From the NCBI RefSeq assembly GCF_036287235.1, contig NZ_CP142850.1, forward strand, positions 1,443,127 to 1,507,126: a DNA stretch of 64,000 bases. The letters are read 5' to 3'. A model generated the notes under the pieces. It saw only the letters and a program-made list of their open reading frames with translations. It was not told where the DNA came from and did not search any database. Source of the DNA: Exiguobacterium sp. 9-2. Lineage in GTDB: Bacteria; Bacillota; Bacilli; Exiguobacteriales; Exiguobacteriaceae. Every line of letters starts with the position of its first letter. Position 1 is the stretch's first letter. Made by a program: the position numbers and the translations under genes. Below are positions 32,890-41,449 of this stretch, one piece after another.

Positions 32890-33303
32890 TTAAAATGTTG
32901 CTTTCAATTTCTGAAGCATCCCATCCCAACCTTGGTCCATAAAGTTACGGACACGACCTTGTGGCTGATTTGCTTTCGGCACAAGGTCATCAGCGTTTTT
33001 CCATCCGCTGTGTGTCACAGTGAAAAGGGTAAGGTCGTTCAATGGAGTTAGGGAGAAGGTCACGATCCATCCATCTTCATCCCAACTAAACGATAATTCT
33101 CTTTCTGGTTGTACGTTTAATACCGTGCAAGGAGATGGACCAAAAGGAGATTGAATATGAAACACACATCCTGTTTGTGCGACAAGGTCGTTTGGCATAA
33201 ACCATTTAGATAAAGAGCGAGCCGTCGAGACATTCGCCCATACCTGTTCAATGGGATTGTTGATCTTAATGGAATGTTGAATATCTTTCACAGATTGATT
33301 CAT
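32890..33303 (-). CDS. SRPBCC (AHSA1-like) domain protein
   Basis: A 137-aa START-fold protein: INNPIEQVWANVSTARSLSKWFMP at the start, SFSWDEDGWIVTFSLTPLNDLTLFTVTHSGW in the middle and a C-terminal helix with GWDGMLQKLK. These bind hydrophobic ligands or Hsp90-like partners; ligand unknown. AGGTGG precedes the ATG. Confidence 0.82.
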   Translation of the reverse strand: MNQSVKDIQHSIKINNPIEQVWANVSTARSLSKWFMPNDLVAQTGCVFHIQSPFGPSPCTVLNVQPERELSFSWDEDGWIVTFSLTPLNDLTLFTVTHSGWKNADDLVPKANQPQGRVRNFMDQGWDGMLQKLKATF

Positions 33304-33425
33304 CGTTTACAACCACCTATTTTTTTTTTAATATATTCTAATTCTATCCTCAATTTTTTCTCAATGATATACAAAAATGATCTTAGCGCTGAGGTCATTT
33401 TAAGTATCAGAACCAAATCGTTGCT

Positions 33426-34184
33426 TCAGTGCTTTGAGACGTTTGACTGATCTTGTTTAGATTCGCGAATAAAAGCGACTGTCATTGTAATGGCAGCAAC
33501 AGCATATCCGACGAGTACAGAGGTCAATTCCGACCAATCAAATACAGAACGGAGAATGATTTGGGGAACAAAATAGACGAGCAATGCACTCGGCAAAATC
33601 CATGTCTTCGTCTTCCATGCCGTGACGAGAATCCAGAGAATCAATAGGGCACCAATCATCCAGCTGACGCTTGGGGATAACGTGATCTTTGGTGAATCGA
33701 CAAGTCCGTTGACGATCAATAGTCCGATGATTAACAGAAAATGAATACTACCATGAATGCCGTAACGCATGATAAGAGGGCGCGCTCCATCACGTAAAGC
33801 ATCTTGACGGAAGAGAAACGCCAAGGTGGTCAGGTAAACGGCACTAATCAACAGGAAACCGCCAACGAGCAAGATACTGAACGTCGTTGTACCATTCAAG
33901 AGGTTTTGAAGATAGAGAAAACTGGATGCGCCGAGAAAAACTTGCAAGACGATCCAAAACGCTTCTTTTGGATCAAATGCCATCTCTTTAGAAATCGATT
34001 GGATGTAATCGGCGGGACTATCACCCGTGATCGCGCGAACGGATTTTCCGTCTGCTTCCGCTTCGATCAGGTGATCTTCGAGTTCTTTGACAATCTCGTT
34101 CGTCGCCAATTCATTTTTACCCGAAGCAAGTAGGTATACCTTTAAGTCTTCCAAAAATCGTGTTGATTCCGTCGATAGGGTCAT
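33426..34184 (-). CDS. HAAS-domain membrane protein (PadR partner)
   Basis: A 252-aa protein. N-terminal HAAS-type helical domain (FLEDLKVYLLASGKNELATNEIVKELEDHLIEAEADGKS, with SPADYIQSISKE), then six membrane segments. Such proteins are encoded after PadR regulators and are thought to work with them. It begins one base after the PadR stop, with its ribosome binding site inside the PadR gene. Confidence 0.8.
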   Translation of the reverse strand: MTLSTESTRFLEDLKVYLLASGKNELATNEIVKELEDHLIEAEADGKSVRAITGDSPADYIQSISKEMAFDPKEAFWIVLQVFLGASSFLYLQNLLNGTTTFSILLVGGFLLISAVYLTTLAFLFRQDALRDGARPLIMRYGIHGSIHFLLIIGLLIVNGLVDSPKITLSPSVSWMIGALLILWILVTAWKTKTWILPSALLVYFVPQIILRSVFDWSELTSVLVGYAVAAITMTVAFIRESKQDQSNVSKH

Positions 34185-34185
34185 C

Positions 34186-34509
34186 TCATTCGTCCTCCTT
34201 TAAAATGCTTTCGACACTCGTTGAAAGGTGATGCCATCTTTGTTTGAAAGCGGCGAGTTCTTCAACACCGCTCGTCGTGATCGAATAATACTTTCGTTTT
34301 GGACCGGACGGGGAGACGCGAGAGGTTGCTTCGATCCAGTCCAGTTTTTGCATCCGAATCAATAGAGGATAGATCGTTCCCTCACTGATGTCGGCGAATC
34401 CGTACGCTTTCAGTTTCGTCGCCAGTTCATAGCCATAAATCTCTTCTTCCGCAATCAGTGCGAGTAAGCAACCGTCGAGAATTCCTTTTAACATTTGCGT
34501 CGATGACAT
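34186..34509 (-). CDS. PadR-family transcriptional regulator
   Basis: A 107-aa PadR protein: QMLKGILDGCLLALIAEEEIYGYELATKLKAYGF and EGTIYPLLIRMQKLDWIEA...GPKRKYYSITTSG. The second ATG is chosen because AAAGGAAG touches the first. Probably autorepresses through the direct repeats upstream and, together with the HAAS protein, senses an envelope signal. Confidence 0.88.
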   Translation of the reverse strand: MSSTQMLKGILDGCLLALIAEEEIYGYELATKLKAYGFADISEGTIYPLLIRMQKLDWIEATSRVSPSGPKRKYYSITTSGVEELAAFKQRWHHLSTSVESILKEDE

Positions 34510-34529
34510 CCGCATCTTCCTTTCGCTAC

Positions 34530-34578
34530 TTGGTATTACAAGGTAATGATACGCTATGCTATTTTGTATTGCAAGGTA
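34530..34578 (-). promoter_or_regulatory. 16-bp direct repeats upstream of padR
   Basis: TTGGTATTACAAGGTA (34530-34545) and TTTGTATTGCAAGGTA (34563-34578) match at 14 of 16 positions with a 33-bp period, about three helical turns. Likely the PadR operator region. Confidence 0.6.
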
Positions 34579-34634
34579 GTGAGTAAAATAAATCCAATGA
34601 ATTTTAGGATGGTGCTTTCGCGATGAATTGATAT

Positions 34635-34646
34635 GTAATATATTAC
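34635..34646 (+). promoter_or_regulatory. palindromic operator at the GntR start
   Basis: GTAATATATTAC is a perfect 12-bp palindrome ending 4 nt before the GntR ATG, as expected for autoregulation. No Shine-Dalgarno sequence is present. Confidence 0.6.
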
Positions 34647-34650
34647 TTGT

Positions 34651-35316
34651 ATGAAACCTACAAATGATTTAGCCATTGCACGACTTCCTTTAAGTGAGGA
34701 AGTGTATCGACGCTTGCAACACCACATCATCACCTTACGTCTTGCCCCAGGAGAAAAGGTGAACGATCAAGCACTCGCGGAAGCGTTCGGTGTCAGTCGG
34801 ACACCGGTCCGCGAAGCCTTGAAACGACTCGAAGAGGAGGGATTGATTTTAGCAAAACGGGGTTCACGGACGATCGTGACGGAACTCGATGCCGAACAGG
34901 CACAGCAAACCTATCCAATCATTGCGACACTGCATGGGTTAGCGGCGCGTTTAGCAGGACCAATGCTGACGGATGACGATCTAACGAGTCTAAAGTCGAT
35001 TCATCAACAATTCACGACGGCAATTGATCAGCAGGATACAGAGGCGGCACTAGCACTTGACGATGCCTTTCACGATGTCTTCGTGCAGCGCAGTCAAAAC
35101 GATCAACTACGAGAGACAATCCGTCGGTTGACCCCGTTGATCCGCCGGCTCGAATATGCTCAGTTTGATCGTCTCGGACGCCAGTCGATTGCCGATCATG
35201 CAACGATTTTAGATGCATGTCAACAACAGGATGTCGAGCAGCTCGTCCAGGCGACGGAGCATAATTGGAACGGGCTCGGGCGTCTACTCGTCTCGACACT
35301 AAAGGAGGAGAGCTGA
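34651..35316 (+). CDS. GntR-family regulator, FadR/VanR subfamily
   Basis: A 221-aa regulator: HTH with GEKVNDQALAEAFGVSRTPVREALKRLEEEGLI, then an all-helical FCD ligand domain with metal-binding residues (DDAFHDVF, H in the C-terminal helices). The start ATG has no visible ribosome binding site, so the transcript may be leaderless or start further on. The stop overlaps the next gene (TGATG). Confidence 0.85.
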   Translation: MKPTNDLAIARLPLSEEVYRRLQHHIITLRLAPGEKVNDQALAEAFGVSRTPVREALKRLEEEGLILAKRGSRTIVTELDAEQAQQTYPIIATLHGLAARLAGPMLTDDDLTSLKSIHQQFTTAIDQQDTEAALALDDAFHDVFVQRSQNDQLRETIRRLTPLIRRLEYAQFDRLGRQSIADHATILDACQQQDVEQLVQATEHNWNGLGRLLVSTLKEES

Positions 35317-36248
35317 TGCGACCGATCATTTATGGAATTTTAGCGGCAATGTTTTTTGCCGTCACCTTCATCTTGAATCAATCGATGCAAGGGGCAGGCG
35401 GTCACTGGATTTATAGTGCGTCGCTCCGCTTTTTCCTGATGTTGCCGTTCTTTATCGTCATCGTCATGATGCGACGGGGGATCGGGCGCGTCTTCCAGGC
35501 GCTTCGAGCCGATATCGGCTTTTGGTTACTGTATGGAACGATCGGCTTCGGACTGTTCTACGGCAGCATCTGTTTTGCTGCTGACTACGCACCAGGCTGG
35601 TTGATTGCCGGGACATGGCAGTTGACGATTTTAGCGGGACCGTTGCTTGCCCCCTTGTTCAACCAACGGATCCCGTGGTCAGCACTGAAGTATTCCGTCC
35701 TGATTGTCCTCGGGGTCGTCGTCATGCAACTATCGGTCGCGGAAAGCCTATCGCTACAGTCACTGTTGTTCGGTGCCTTACCGGTCCTCGTCGCGGCAAT
35801 TGCCTATCCACTCGGGAACCGGAAGATGATGGAACGCTATGGGAACGAGCTCGATGTGTTTGAACGGATTCTCGGAATGACACTTGCCAGTCTACCGTTT
35901 TGGATCGTTCTTTCTGTGATTGCCTACATACAGGTCGGCTTGCCGAGTGTCAATCAAGTGACCCAGTCCGGATTCGTCGCGTTGTTCTCCGGCGTCATCG
36001 CAACGTCGCTTTTCTTCTACGCGACGTCGCTCGTTCGGACAGATCCGGTTCGGTTAGCAGCGATTGAAGCAACGCAATCGTTCGAGATCGTCTTTACTGT
36101 TCTCGGTGAGATTCTTTTCCTTCACGCGGCACTACCAACGGGACTCGCAACACTCGGGATCATCCTCGTCATGCTCGGGATGACGTTGCATAGTTTGAAT
36201 CAGGCAGAGCGAACCGTCGTTCGTTCCGCTAAACGAAAAATCAATTGA
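35316..36248 (+). CDS. DMT-superfamily exporter (multidrug efflux-like)
   Basis: A 310-aa transporter with ten membrane segments and two EamA-like halves (AAMFFAVTFILNQSMQGAGGHW; ATSLFFYATSLVRTDPVRLAAIEATQ). AAAGGAGGAG precedes the overlapping start. Coupled to the GntR regulator, which probably controls its expression in response to the substrate. Confidence 0.82.
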   Translation: MRPIIYGILAAMFFAVTFILNQSMQGAGGHWIYSASLRFFLMLPFFIVIVMMRRGIGRVFQALRADIGFWLLYGTIGFGLFYGSICFAADYAPGWLIAGTWQLTILAGPLLAPLFNQRIPWSALKYSVLIVLGVVVMQLSVAESLSLQSLLFGALPVLVAAIAYPLGNRKMMERYGNELDVFERILGMTLASLPFWIVLSVIAYIQVGLPSVNQVTQSGFVALFSGVIATSLFFYATSLVRTDPVRLAAIEATQSFEIVFTVLGEILFLHAALPTGLATLGIILVMLGMTLHSLNQAERTVVRSAKRKIN

Positions 36249-36264
36249 GAAAGTAGGCTGTCAG

Positions 36265-36969
36265 ATGGTTTTAACAGGTACACTCGTCAATACCGTCCTG
36301 ATCATCATCGGGACGTTGCTTGGATTAATGTTCCACCGGATTCCGGAACGAATGAAGGAGACCGTCCTGCAGGCGATTGGACTTGCTGTCGTCGTGCTCG
36401 GAATGCAGATGGGGATGAAAAGCACGAACTTCTTGATCGTCATCGGTAGTCTTGTTCTCGGTGGTGCAATCGGCGAGTGGTTCCGGCTCGATGAGAAACT
36501 CGACCGGATGGGAGCGTGGCTCGAACGTAAGATCAGTCGCGGTCGTCCGTCGAACATCGCGGAAGGATTCGTGACAGCGACGTTAATTTTCGTCATTGGC
36601 GCGATGGGTGTGTTAGGAGCCCTCGACGGTGGACTACGCCAGGATCACGACGTCCTTTATACGAAAGGATTGATTGACGGTTTTACGGCACTCGTCCTTA
36701 GTTCAACGCTCGGGATCGGTGTCATGTTCTCAGCGATTCCCGTCTTTCTCTATCAAGGGGCGATTGCATTAAGTGCCGTTGCGATCACGAAATTCATTCC
36801 CGACGCCGCACTGCAGGAATTTATTCTTGAGATGACAGCGACTGGTGGGGTGATGATTGCGGCAATCGGTCTTAATCTCGCTGGCATCACGAAGATTCGT
36901 GTTGCGAACTTGTTACCGGGTATCGTCATCGTCGCAGTTATCGTCACCGGTCTCCATCTGTTCTCATGA
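36265..36969 (+). CDS. DUF554 membrane protein (YdfK-like)
   Basis: A 234-aa protein with six to seven membrane segments and the DUF554 features GTLVNTVLIIIGTLLG, GGAIGEWF and GFVTATLIFVIGAMGVLGALDGGL. Transport function suspected, substrate unknown. Starts 16 nt after the DMT gene and ends at a terminator, forming a three-gene operon. Confidence 0.85.
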   Translation: MVLTGTLVNTVLIIIGTLLGLMFHRIPERMKETVLQAIGLAVVVLGMQMGMKSTNFLIVIGSLVLGGAIGEWFRLDEKLDRMGAWLERKISRGRPSNIAEGFVTATLIFVIGAMGVLGALDGGLRQDHDVLYTKGLIDGFTALVLSSTLGIGVMFSAIPVFLYQGAIALSAVAITKFIPDAALQEFILEMTATGGVMIAAIGLNLAGITKIRVANLLPGIVIVAVIVTGLHLFS

Positions 36970-37009
36970 AAAATCCCCACTTGTCCGATAACGGACGAGT
37001 GGGGATTTT
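36969..37009. terminator. bidirectional terminator
   Basis: AAAATCCCCACT/AGTGGGGATTTT with inner GTCCG/CGGAC; between convergent genes. Confidence 0.9.
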
Positions 37010-37013
37010 CTGT

Positions 37014-37490
37014 TTATGTCTCGATCAATTCGTGTGTCTCGTAAGCAGTAATTGTATGTCCATCGTAATAAAAGTCATGCAACAACGGTTGATCCGTTGA
37101 CAAAGCGACCGGTAAGTAGTGCCGGAGATTGCTGATGATACCCATGTTTTCATCGTTTACAATCCAGTCGAGTGTTTTCCAATCAAGAATTCCTTCGACC
37201 GTCATGACTGGTGTCGCAAACGGGCACTCTGTTAACTCAGCGAGATAGAGATACATACCAGATGTCTCTTCCCCGTGTAGACGGACGATTCCTTTTGCTG
37301 TCACTTTGTTGAGCGTGATGCCCGTCTCTTCGAACGTCTCGCGGATCACGGCAGCTTCCGGTGTCTCGCCCGGTTCGATCTTGCCACCGACACCATTCCA
37401 CATGCCCATCGCCGGACGTTTTTGGCGGTTGACGAGTAAAAAACTATCCGCGTGGCGAATTAAACAAAGCGTATATCGATCCATGTTCAT
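37014..37490 (-). CDS. Nudix hydrolase, MutT/8-oxo-dGTPase-like
   Basis: A 158-aa protein with an early Nudix box (GGKIEPGETPEAAVIRETFEETGI) following NRQKRPAMGMWNGVGG, the arrangement of YtkD/MutT-type sanitising enzymes. Start overlaps the upstream NAT stop as TAATG. Expected to cleave oxidised nucleotides. Confidence 0.83.
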   Translation of the reverse strand: MNMDRYTLCLIRHADSFLLVNRQKRPAMGMWNGVGGKIEPGETPEAAVIRETFEETGITLNKVTAKGIVRLHGEETSGMYLYLAELTECPFATPVMTVEGILDWKTLDWIVNDENMGIISNLRHYLPVALSTDQPLLHDFYYDGHTITAYETHELIET

Positions 37491-38233
37491 TACTCCTGTC
37501 CTAAAAAGTGAGACTGATACAGCATCTCGAATTGAGCGGGACCTGCGACCGGCAATTCGGTCGTCGTCGTGTCTTCGATTCGTAACGTCCGCTCGGTCAA
37601 CGTCTTTTGACCGCTTGGAGTCCGCTTTGCGATGAGACGACCTTTGTTGAACGGTGAAGCTTCGCTCTGCTGGATGATCTGTTCCATTTTCGATAAGTCA
37701 TCTGTATTAATAGATGTCTCTCGGTCGAACTTGTAACCGGTCACAAACTCCGCTTGTCCCGTTCGCTTCATCTCAAGTGTGTCATTATTGATGATCCGGT
37801 AACTGCCGCTAGCGGAATGAACGGTCTCCCCATTCAACGGAACCGGAACGAGCGGTAAATTGACGCCGAAGCCGGTATCAAGTAGGTGTGTCTCATTCCA
37901 AATGATTGCAACGTGTGTCGGTCCCGTCGCTGACCAGGCTGCTGATTTCTGATCATAGACGGTCGCTTGTACGAGGCGAACGGGACAATTCAGTTCTTGT
38001 AGGACACGATGCAGCAGTCCGTTCAAGTCATAACAGACACCACCACGTCGCTCCGTCAGAAACGTTTCAATGAAGCGCTCGTCGTTAAACGGACGGATTC
38101 GTTTCTCGAGCACAGTCGTATTCTCAAACGGTAACTGGTAGGCAAAGGCTTCGAGTAAGCGAGGTAACTGATCAAACGTGATCGTCTCAAGCGGAAATCC
38201 GAGCCGTTGTTCCAAGTCTTTCATCCAATCCAT
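37490..38233 (-). CDS. arylamine N-acetyltransferase (NAT)
   Basis: A 247-aa enzyme with the catalytic triad visible: Cys in ERRGGVCYDLN (RGGxC), His in GPTHVAI and Asp in LLDTGFG. LPFENTTV matches the NAT N-terminus. Transfers acetyl from acetyl-CoA to arylamines or hydrazines. First gene of a two-gene operon with the Nudix hydrolase. Confidence 0.88.
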   Translation of the reverse strand: MDWMKDLEQRLGFPLETITFDQLPRLLEAFAYQLPFENTTVLEKRIRPFNDERFIETFLTERRGGVCYDLNGLLHRVLQELNCPVRLVQATVYDQKSAAWSATGPTHVAIIWNETHLLDTGFGVNLPLVPVPLNGETVHSASGSYRIINNDTLEMKRTGQAEFVTGYKFDRETSINTDDLSKMEQIIQQSEASPFNKGRLIAKRTPSGQKTLTERTLRIEDTTTTELPVAGPAQFEMLYQSHFLGQE

Positions 38234-38345
38234 CTGTAATCCCTCCTTTATATACTACCTGATTATCCCATATTGCTTCAGAAAATGTGAATTTGAGCAT
38301 ATATTATCTGAAAATAAGGATAACCCTTTTGTTCGATGGGAATCT

Positions 38346-38384
38346 TTGATATGCTGAAACAGGATTAATTAAGAATGATTCTCA
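38346..38384 (+). promoter_or_regulatory. promoter with Fur box
   Basis: TAAGAATGATTCTCA (38370-38384) fits the 7-1-7 Fur consensus (TGATAATNATTATCA on the other strand). It overlaps a likely -10 (38369-38374), 17 bp from TTGATA (38346-38351). Confidence 0.8.
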
Positions 38385-38416
38385 ATGTCGAATCACGAAC
38401 TAAAGGAGGTCTCATC

Positions 38417-39337
38417 ATGAGACGGAAAACTTGGATGACAGCGTTGACGCTCCTCGTGTTGAGCAGTTTGATGCTTGCGGCCTGTTCAGGTCAAGCAGAA
38501 CAAACAAACGAAAAGACGCGGACGATTACGCATGAGGCAGGAAAAACGAAAGTGCCGGAGCACCCGAAGAAGATTGTCGCACTTGAATACTCATTCGTTG
38601 ATGCGTTAGACGAACTTGGGATTACACCAGTCGGAATCGCACAAGAAAATAAGACCGATGTCTCCGGATTACTCGGAAAAGACATCGCGTTCACGGAAGT
38701 CGGTACACGTCAACAACCGAATCTTGAAGTAATCAGTTCCTTGCAGCCGGATTTAATCATCGGCGACTTCAACCGACATAAAGGAATCTACAAGCAACTG
38801 CAAAAAATCGCACCGACGATCATCTTGAAGAGTCGGAATGCGACGTACGAAGAGAACATCGAATCGTTCAAGACGATTGCTGAAGCAGTCGGGAAAACTA
38901 AACAGATGGATGACCGACTTGCCCTGCATGAAGAACGATTGAATGCAGCGAAGAAAAAGGTGGATCCAAACGACAATCGAAAAGTGATGGTTGGTGTCTT
39001 CCGCGCCGATTCACTGACGGCACATGGTGAGACGTCGTTTGATGGTGAATTACTCGAGAAGATCGGTATCGAGAACGCTGTTACGAAAACAGCGGAACCT
39101 ACCGTTACGATTACGTTAGAGCAGATGGTCAAATGGGATCCGGACGTCATCTTCATGGCGGAAGCCGATCCGAAACTGCTGAAGGAGTGGAAAAACAACC
39201 CGCTCTGGAATCAGATCACAGCGGTTAAGAACAAAGAAGTTTATGAAGTCAATCGTGACCTTTGGACACGCTATCGAGGACTTGACGCTGCAGAACAGAT
39301 CGTTGACGAAGCGATTCAATTGTTACAACAGAAATAA
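38417..39337 (+). CDS. yfiY: Fe(III)-siderophore ABC transporter, binding lipoprotein (YfiY-like)
   Basis: A 306-aa lipoprotein with lipobox LMLAAC (Cys about residue 22). The FecB/BtuF-type periplasmic binding fold is seen in HPKKIVALEYSFVDALDELGITPVGIA and LEVISSLQPDLIIGDF. The family binds hydroxamate/carboxylate siderophores such as schizokinen. AAAGGAGG precedes the ATG. Under a Fur box, so expressed on iron starvation. Confidence 0.88.
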   Translation: MRRKTWMTALTLLVLSSLMLAACSGQAEQTNEKTRTITHEAGKTKVPEHPKKIVALEYSFVDALDELGITPVGIAQENKTDVSGLLGKDIAFTEVGTRQQPNLEVISSLQPDLIIGDFNRHKGIYKQLQKIAPTIILKSRNATYEENIESFKTIAEAVGKTKQMDDRLALHEERLNAAKKKVDPNDNRKVMVGVFRADSLTAHGETSFDGELLEKIGIENAVTKTAEPTVTITLEQMVKWDPDVIFMAEADPKLLKEWKNNPLWNQITAVKNKEVYEVNRDLWTRYRGLDAAEQIVDEAIQLLQQK

Positions 39338-39345
39338 TGAACGAC

Positions 39346-39371
39346 AAAAGCCGGAGCAATCTGGCTTTTCG
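39346..39371 (+). terminator. weak attenuating hairpin between binding protein and permeases
   Basis: AAAAGCC/GGCTTTT stem with GGA/TCT near the loop. A leaky terminator here would give more binding protein than permease, as is common in such operons. Confidence 0.55.
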
Positions 39372-39395
39372 TCTTGATGAAAGGGGAACCATCCG

Positions 39396-40379
39396 GTGCA
39401 GCGGAAACGTCTGATTTTTGTACTCATATTACTCGGTTGCTTGGCGGTTTATAGTAGCCTGTTCTTTGGCATCACACAGATGAATCCGATTCACTTAGTC
39501 CAGGAGTGGATCAGTGGCACGACATCAAAAGCAGGGCTCGTCCTGACAAATCTGCGCTTACCGCGGCTCTTACTCGGATTGTTGCTCGGAGCGAATCTTG
39601 CCGTTGCAGGGGCAATCATGCAAGCCGTGACACGAAATCCGCTCGCTTCACCGCAAGTCTTTGGTGTCAATGCCGGTGCGTCATTTCTCGTCGTCTTAAG
39701 CCTGCTCGTCTTTCCGTCGCTCGGAACGGCAAATTTGATCTACTTCGCCTTTGCCGGTGCCTTAGTCGGTGGAGTGCTTGTCTTTTCGTTCGCCTCCGTT
39801 CGCGGGATGACAGCATTAAAACTTGCCCTCGTCGGGATGGCGATTCATCTCTTGTTAACGTCGCTGACGAAAGGCTTGATTCTCTTTAACGACCGGATCA
39901 CGAACGTCTTGTACTGGTTGTCCGGTTCGCTCAGTGACGCGAGCTGGCTTGAACTACGGATCGTCCTCCCATGGTCGATTGCTGGTTTGCTTCTTGCGGC
40001 GAGTCTCGCGAAATCGCTCGCTGTCTTCCAACTGGGGCAAGACGTCGCGGTCGGTCTCGGGCAAAAAGTGACGCGAATCCGTTTGCTTGCCGGCATCAGT
40101 GTCGTCTTACTCGCAGGCGTCACCGTTGCCGTCGCCGGAGCGATCGGTTTCATTGGATTAATGGTTCCGCACATCACGCGGCGCCTCGTCGGGGAAGATT
40201 ACCGGATCGTTCTGCCGGTCGCTGCCGTCATCGGTGGACTTCTGCTGACGTATGCCGATGTCCTCGCGCGGTTCATCGCCTATCCGTATGAGTCACCGGT
40301 CGGCATCGTGACGTCATTGCTCGGTGCACCATTCTTCCTTGTTCTGGCACGTCGTCAGATGAAAGGGGGATTACGATGA
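39396..40379 (+). CDS. yfiZ: FecCD-family siderophore permease
   Basis: A 327-aa permease with about nine membrane segments; LRLPRLLLGLLLGANLAVAGAIMQAVTRNPLASPQVFGVNAGA is the FecCD signature, with the coupling helix near GFIGLMVPHITRRLVG. GTG start after AAAGGGGA. Its stop overlaps the next permease start (ATGA). Confidence 0.9.
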   Translation: MQRKRLIFVLILLGCLAVYSSLFFGITQMNPIHLVQEWISGTTSKAGLVLTNLRLPRLLLGLLLGANLAVAGAIMQAVTRNPLASPQVFGVNAGASFLVVLSLLVFPSLGTANLIYFAFAGALVGGVLVFSFASVRGMTALKLALVGMAIHLLLTSLTKGLILFNDRITNVLYWLSGSLSDASWLELRIVLPWSIAGLLLAASLAKSLAVFQLGQDVAVGLGQKVTRIRLLAGISVVLLAGVTVAVAGAIGFIGLMVPHITRRLVGEDYRIVLPVAAVIGGLLLTYADVLARFIAYPYESPVGIVTSLLGAPFFLVLARRQMKGGLR

Positions 40380-41344
40380 AAGACATGCGTCGGATTTTGA
40401 TTGTTGCGGTGCTCGTGTTCTTCGCGAGTTTTGCCTTACTGTCGGTCGGCTCGATTCAGTTATCGTTATCGGAACTATGGCAGTCGTTCTTTGGTGGAAA
40501 GAATGCCTTCATCGTCCAAAATTACCGTCTGCCGCGAACTGTCCTTGCTTTCTTAGCAGGTGCGAGTTTCTCACTTGCCGGAGTCATCTTACAAAGTGTC
40601 ATCCGTAATCCATTGATTTCGCCTGACGTGATCGGTGTGACGAATGGTGCGTCACTGTTCGCCGTCTTAACGATTGCCCTCGTGCCGGATGGTCCGCTCT
40701 TGTTAACACCAATCGCTGCTTTCATCGGAGCAGCACTCGTCATGCTGGCATTGATGATGCTTGAGCGGGGTGGGAATGTATCCCGCAGTTCGTTTGCGTT
40801 ACTTGGTATCGCGGTCAGTGCGATTTGTGCTTCAGGGACGGAATACTTGTTGATCAAGTTTCCACTTCAGACAAACGATTCACTCGTCTGGCTCGCTGGG
40901 AGTCTGTTCGGGAAAGGGTGGCAGGAAGTGATGATCTTAGCGCCCGTGCTCGTCGTGATTGGTGCAATCATCTTCTATCGCCATCGTCAACTCGATGTCT
41001 TATCACTCAGTGAAGAAGTCAGTATCGGTCTCGGATTACCAATTCAGCGGACGCGGCACATCTTCTTGGCGCTCGCGGTCATTCTAGCTGGTGTTGCCGT
41101 CGCGACGGTCGGTGCGATTGGTTTCATCGGACTGATTGCGCCACATATGGCACGGCGTCTCGTTGGTCATAAGCATCTTGCTGTGTTGCCGATGGCGCTG
41201 TTGCTCGGCGGAGGGTTACTCGTCGTCGCGGATGCACTCGGTCGAGGGATACATCCACCACTTGAAGTACCAGCCGGATTGATCACAGCGATCATCGGTG
41301 TGCCGTATTTCCTGTATCTTTTACGGAGAGAACGGACGGCATGA
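40376..41344 (+). CDS. yfhA: FecCD-family siderophore permease
   Basis: A 322-aa permease with the same motifs (NYRLPRTVLAFLAGASFSLAGVILQSVIRNPLISPDVIGVTNGAS; GFIGLIAPHMARRLVG). It forms a heterodimer with the previous gene product. No ATP-binding protein follows; in B. subtilis the YfiYZ-YfhA system uses the separately encoded YusV ATPase, and the same is likely here. Confidence 0.9.
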   Translation: MKDMRRILIVAVLVFFASFALLSVGSIQLSLSELWQSFFGGKNAFIVQNYRLPRTVLAFLAGASFSLAGVILQSVIRNPLISPDVIGVTNGASLFAVLTIALVPDGPLLLTPIAAFIGAALVMLALMMLERGGNVSRSSFALLGIAVSAICASGTEYLLIKFPLQTNDSLVWLAGSLFGKGWQEVMILAPVLVVIGAIIFYRHRQLDVLSLSEEVSIGLGLPIQRTRHIFLALAVILAGVAVATVGAIGFIGLIAPHMARRLVGHKHLAVLPMALLLGGGLLVVADALGRGIHPPLEVPAGLITAIIGVPYFLYLLRRERTA

Positions 41345-41357
41345 TGTTCGATCTACC

Positions 41358-41397
41358 AAAATGGAGTCCTAGCGCTTACGCGAAGGACTCCATTTTT
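41358..41397 (+). terminator. intrinsic terminator of siderophore operon
   Basis: AAAATGGAGTCCT/AGGACTCCATTTTT with inner GCG/CGC pairing. Confidence 0.88.
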
Positions 41398-41449
41398 ATG
41401 AAAGGAAAGAAGTACGCACTTGACGAATCATGGCGACATCTTTCTATAT

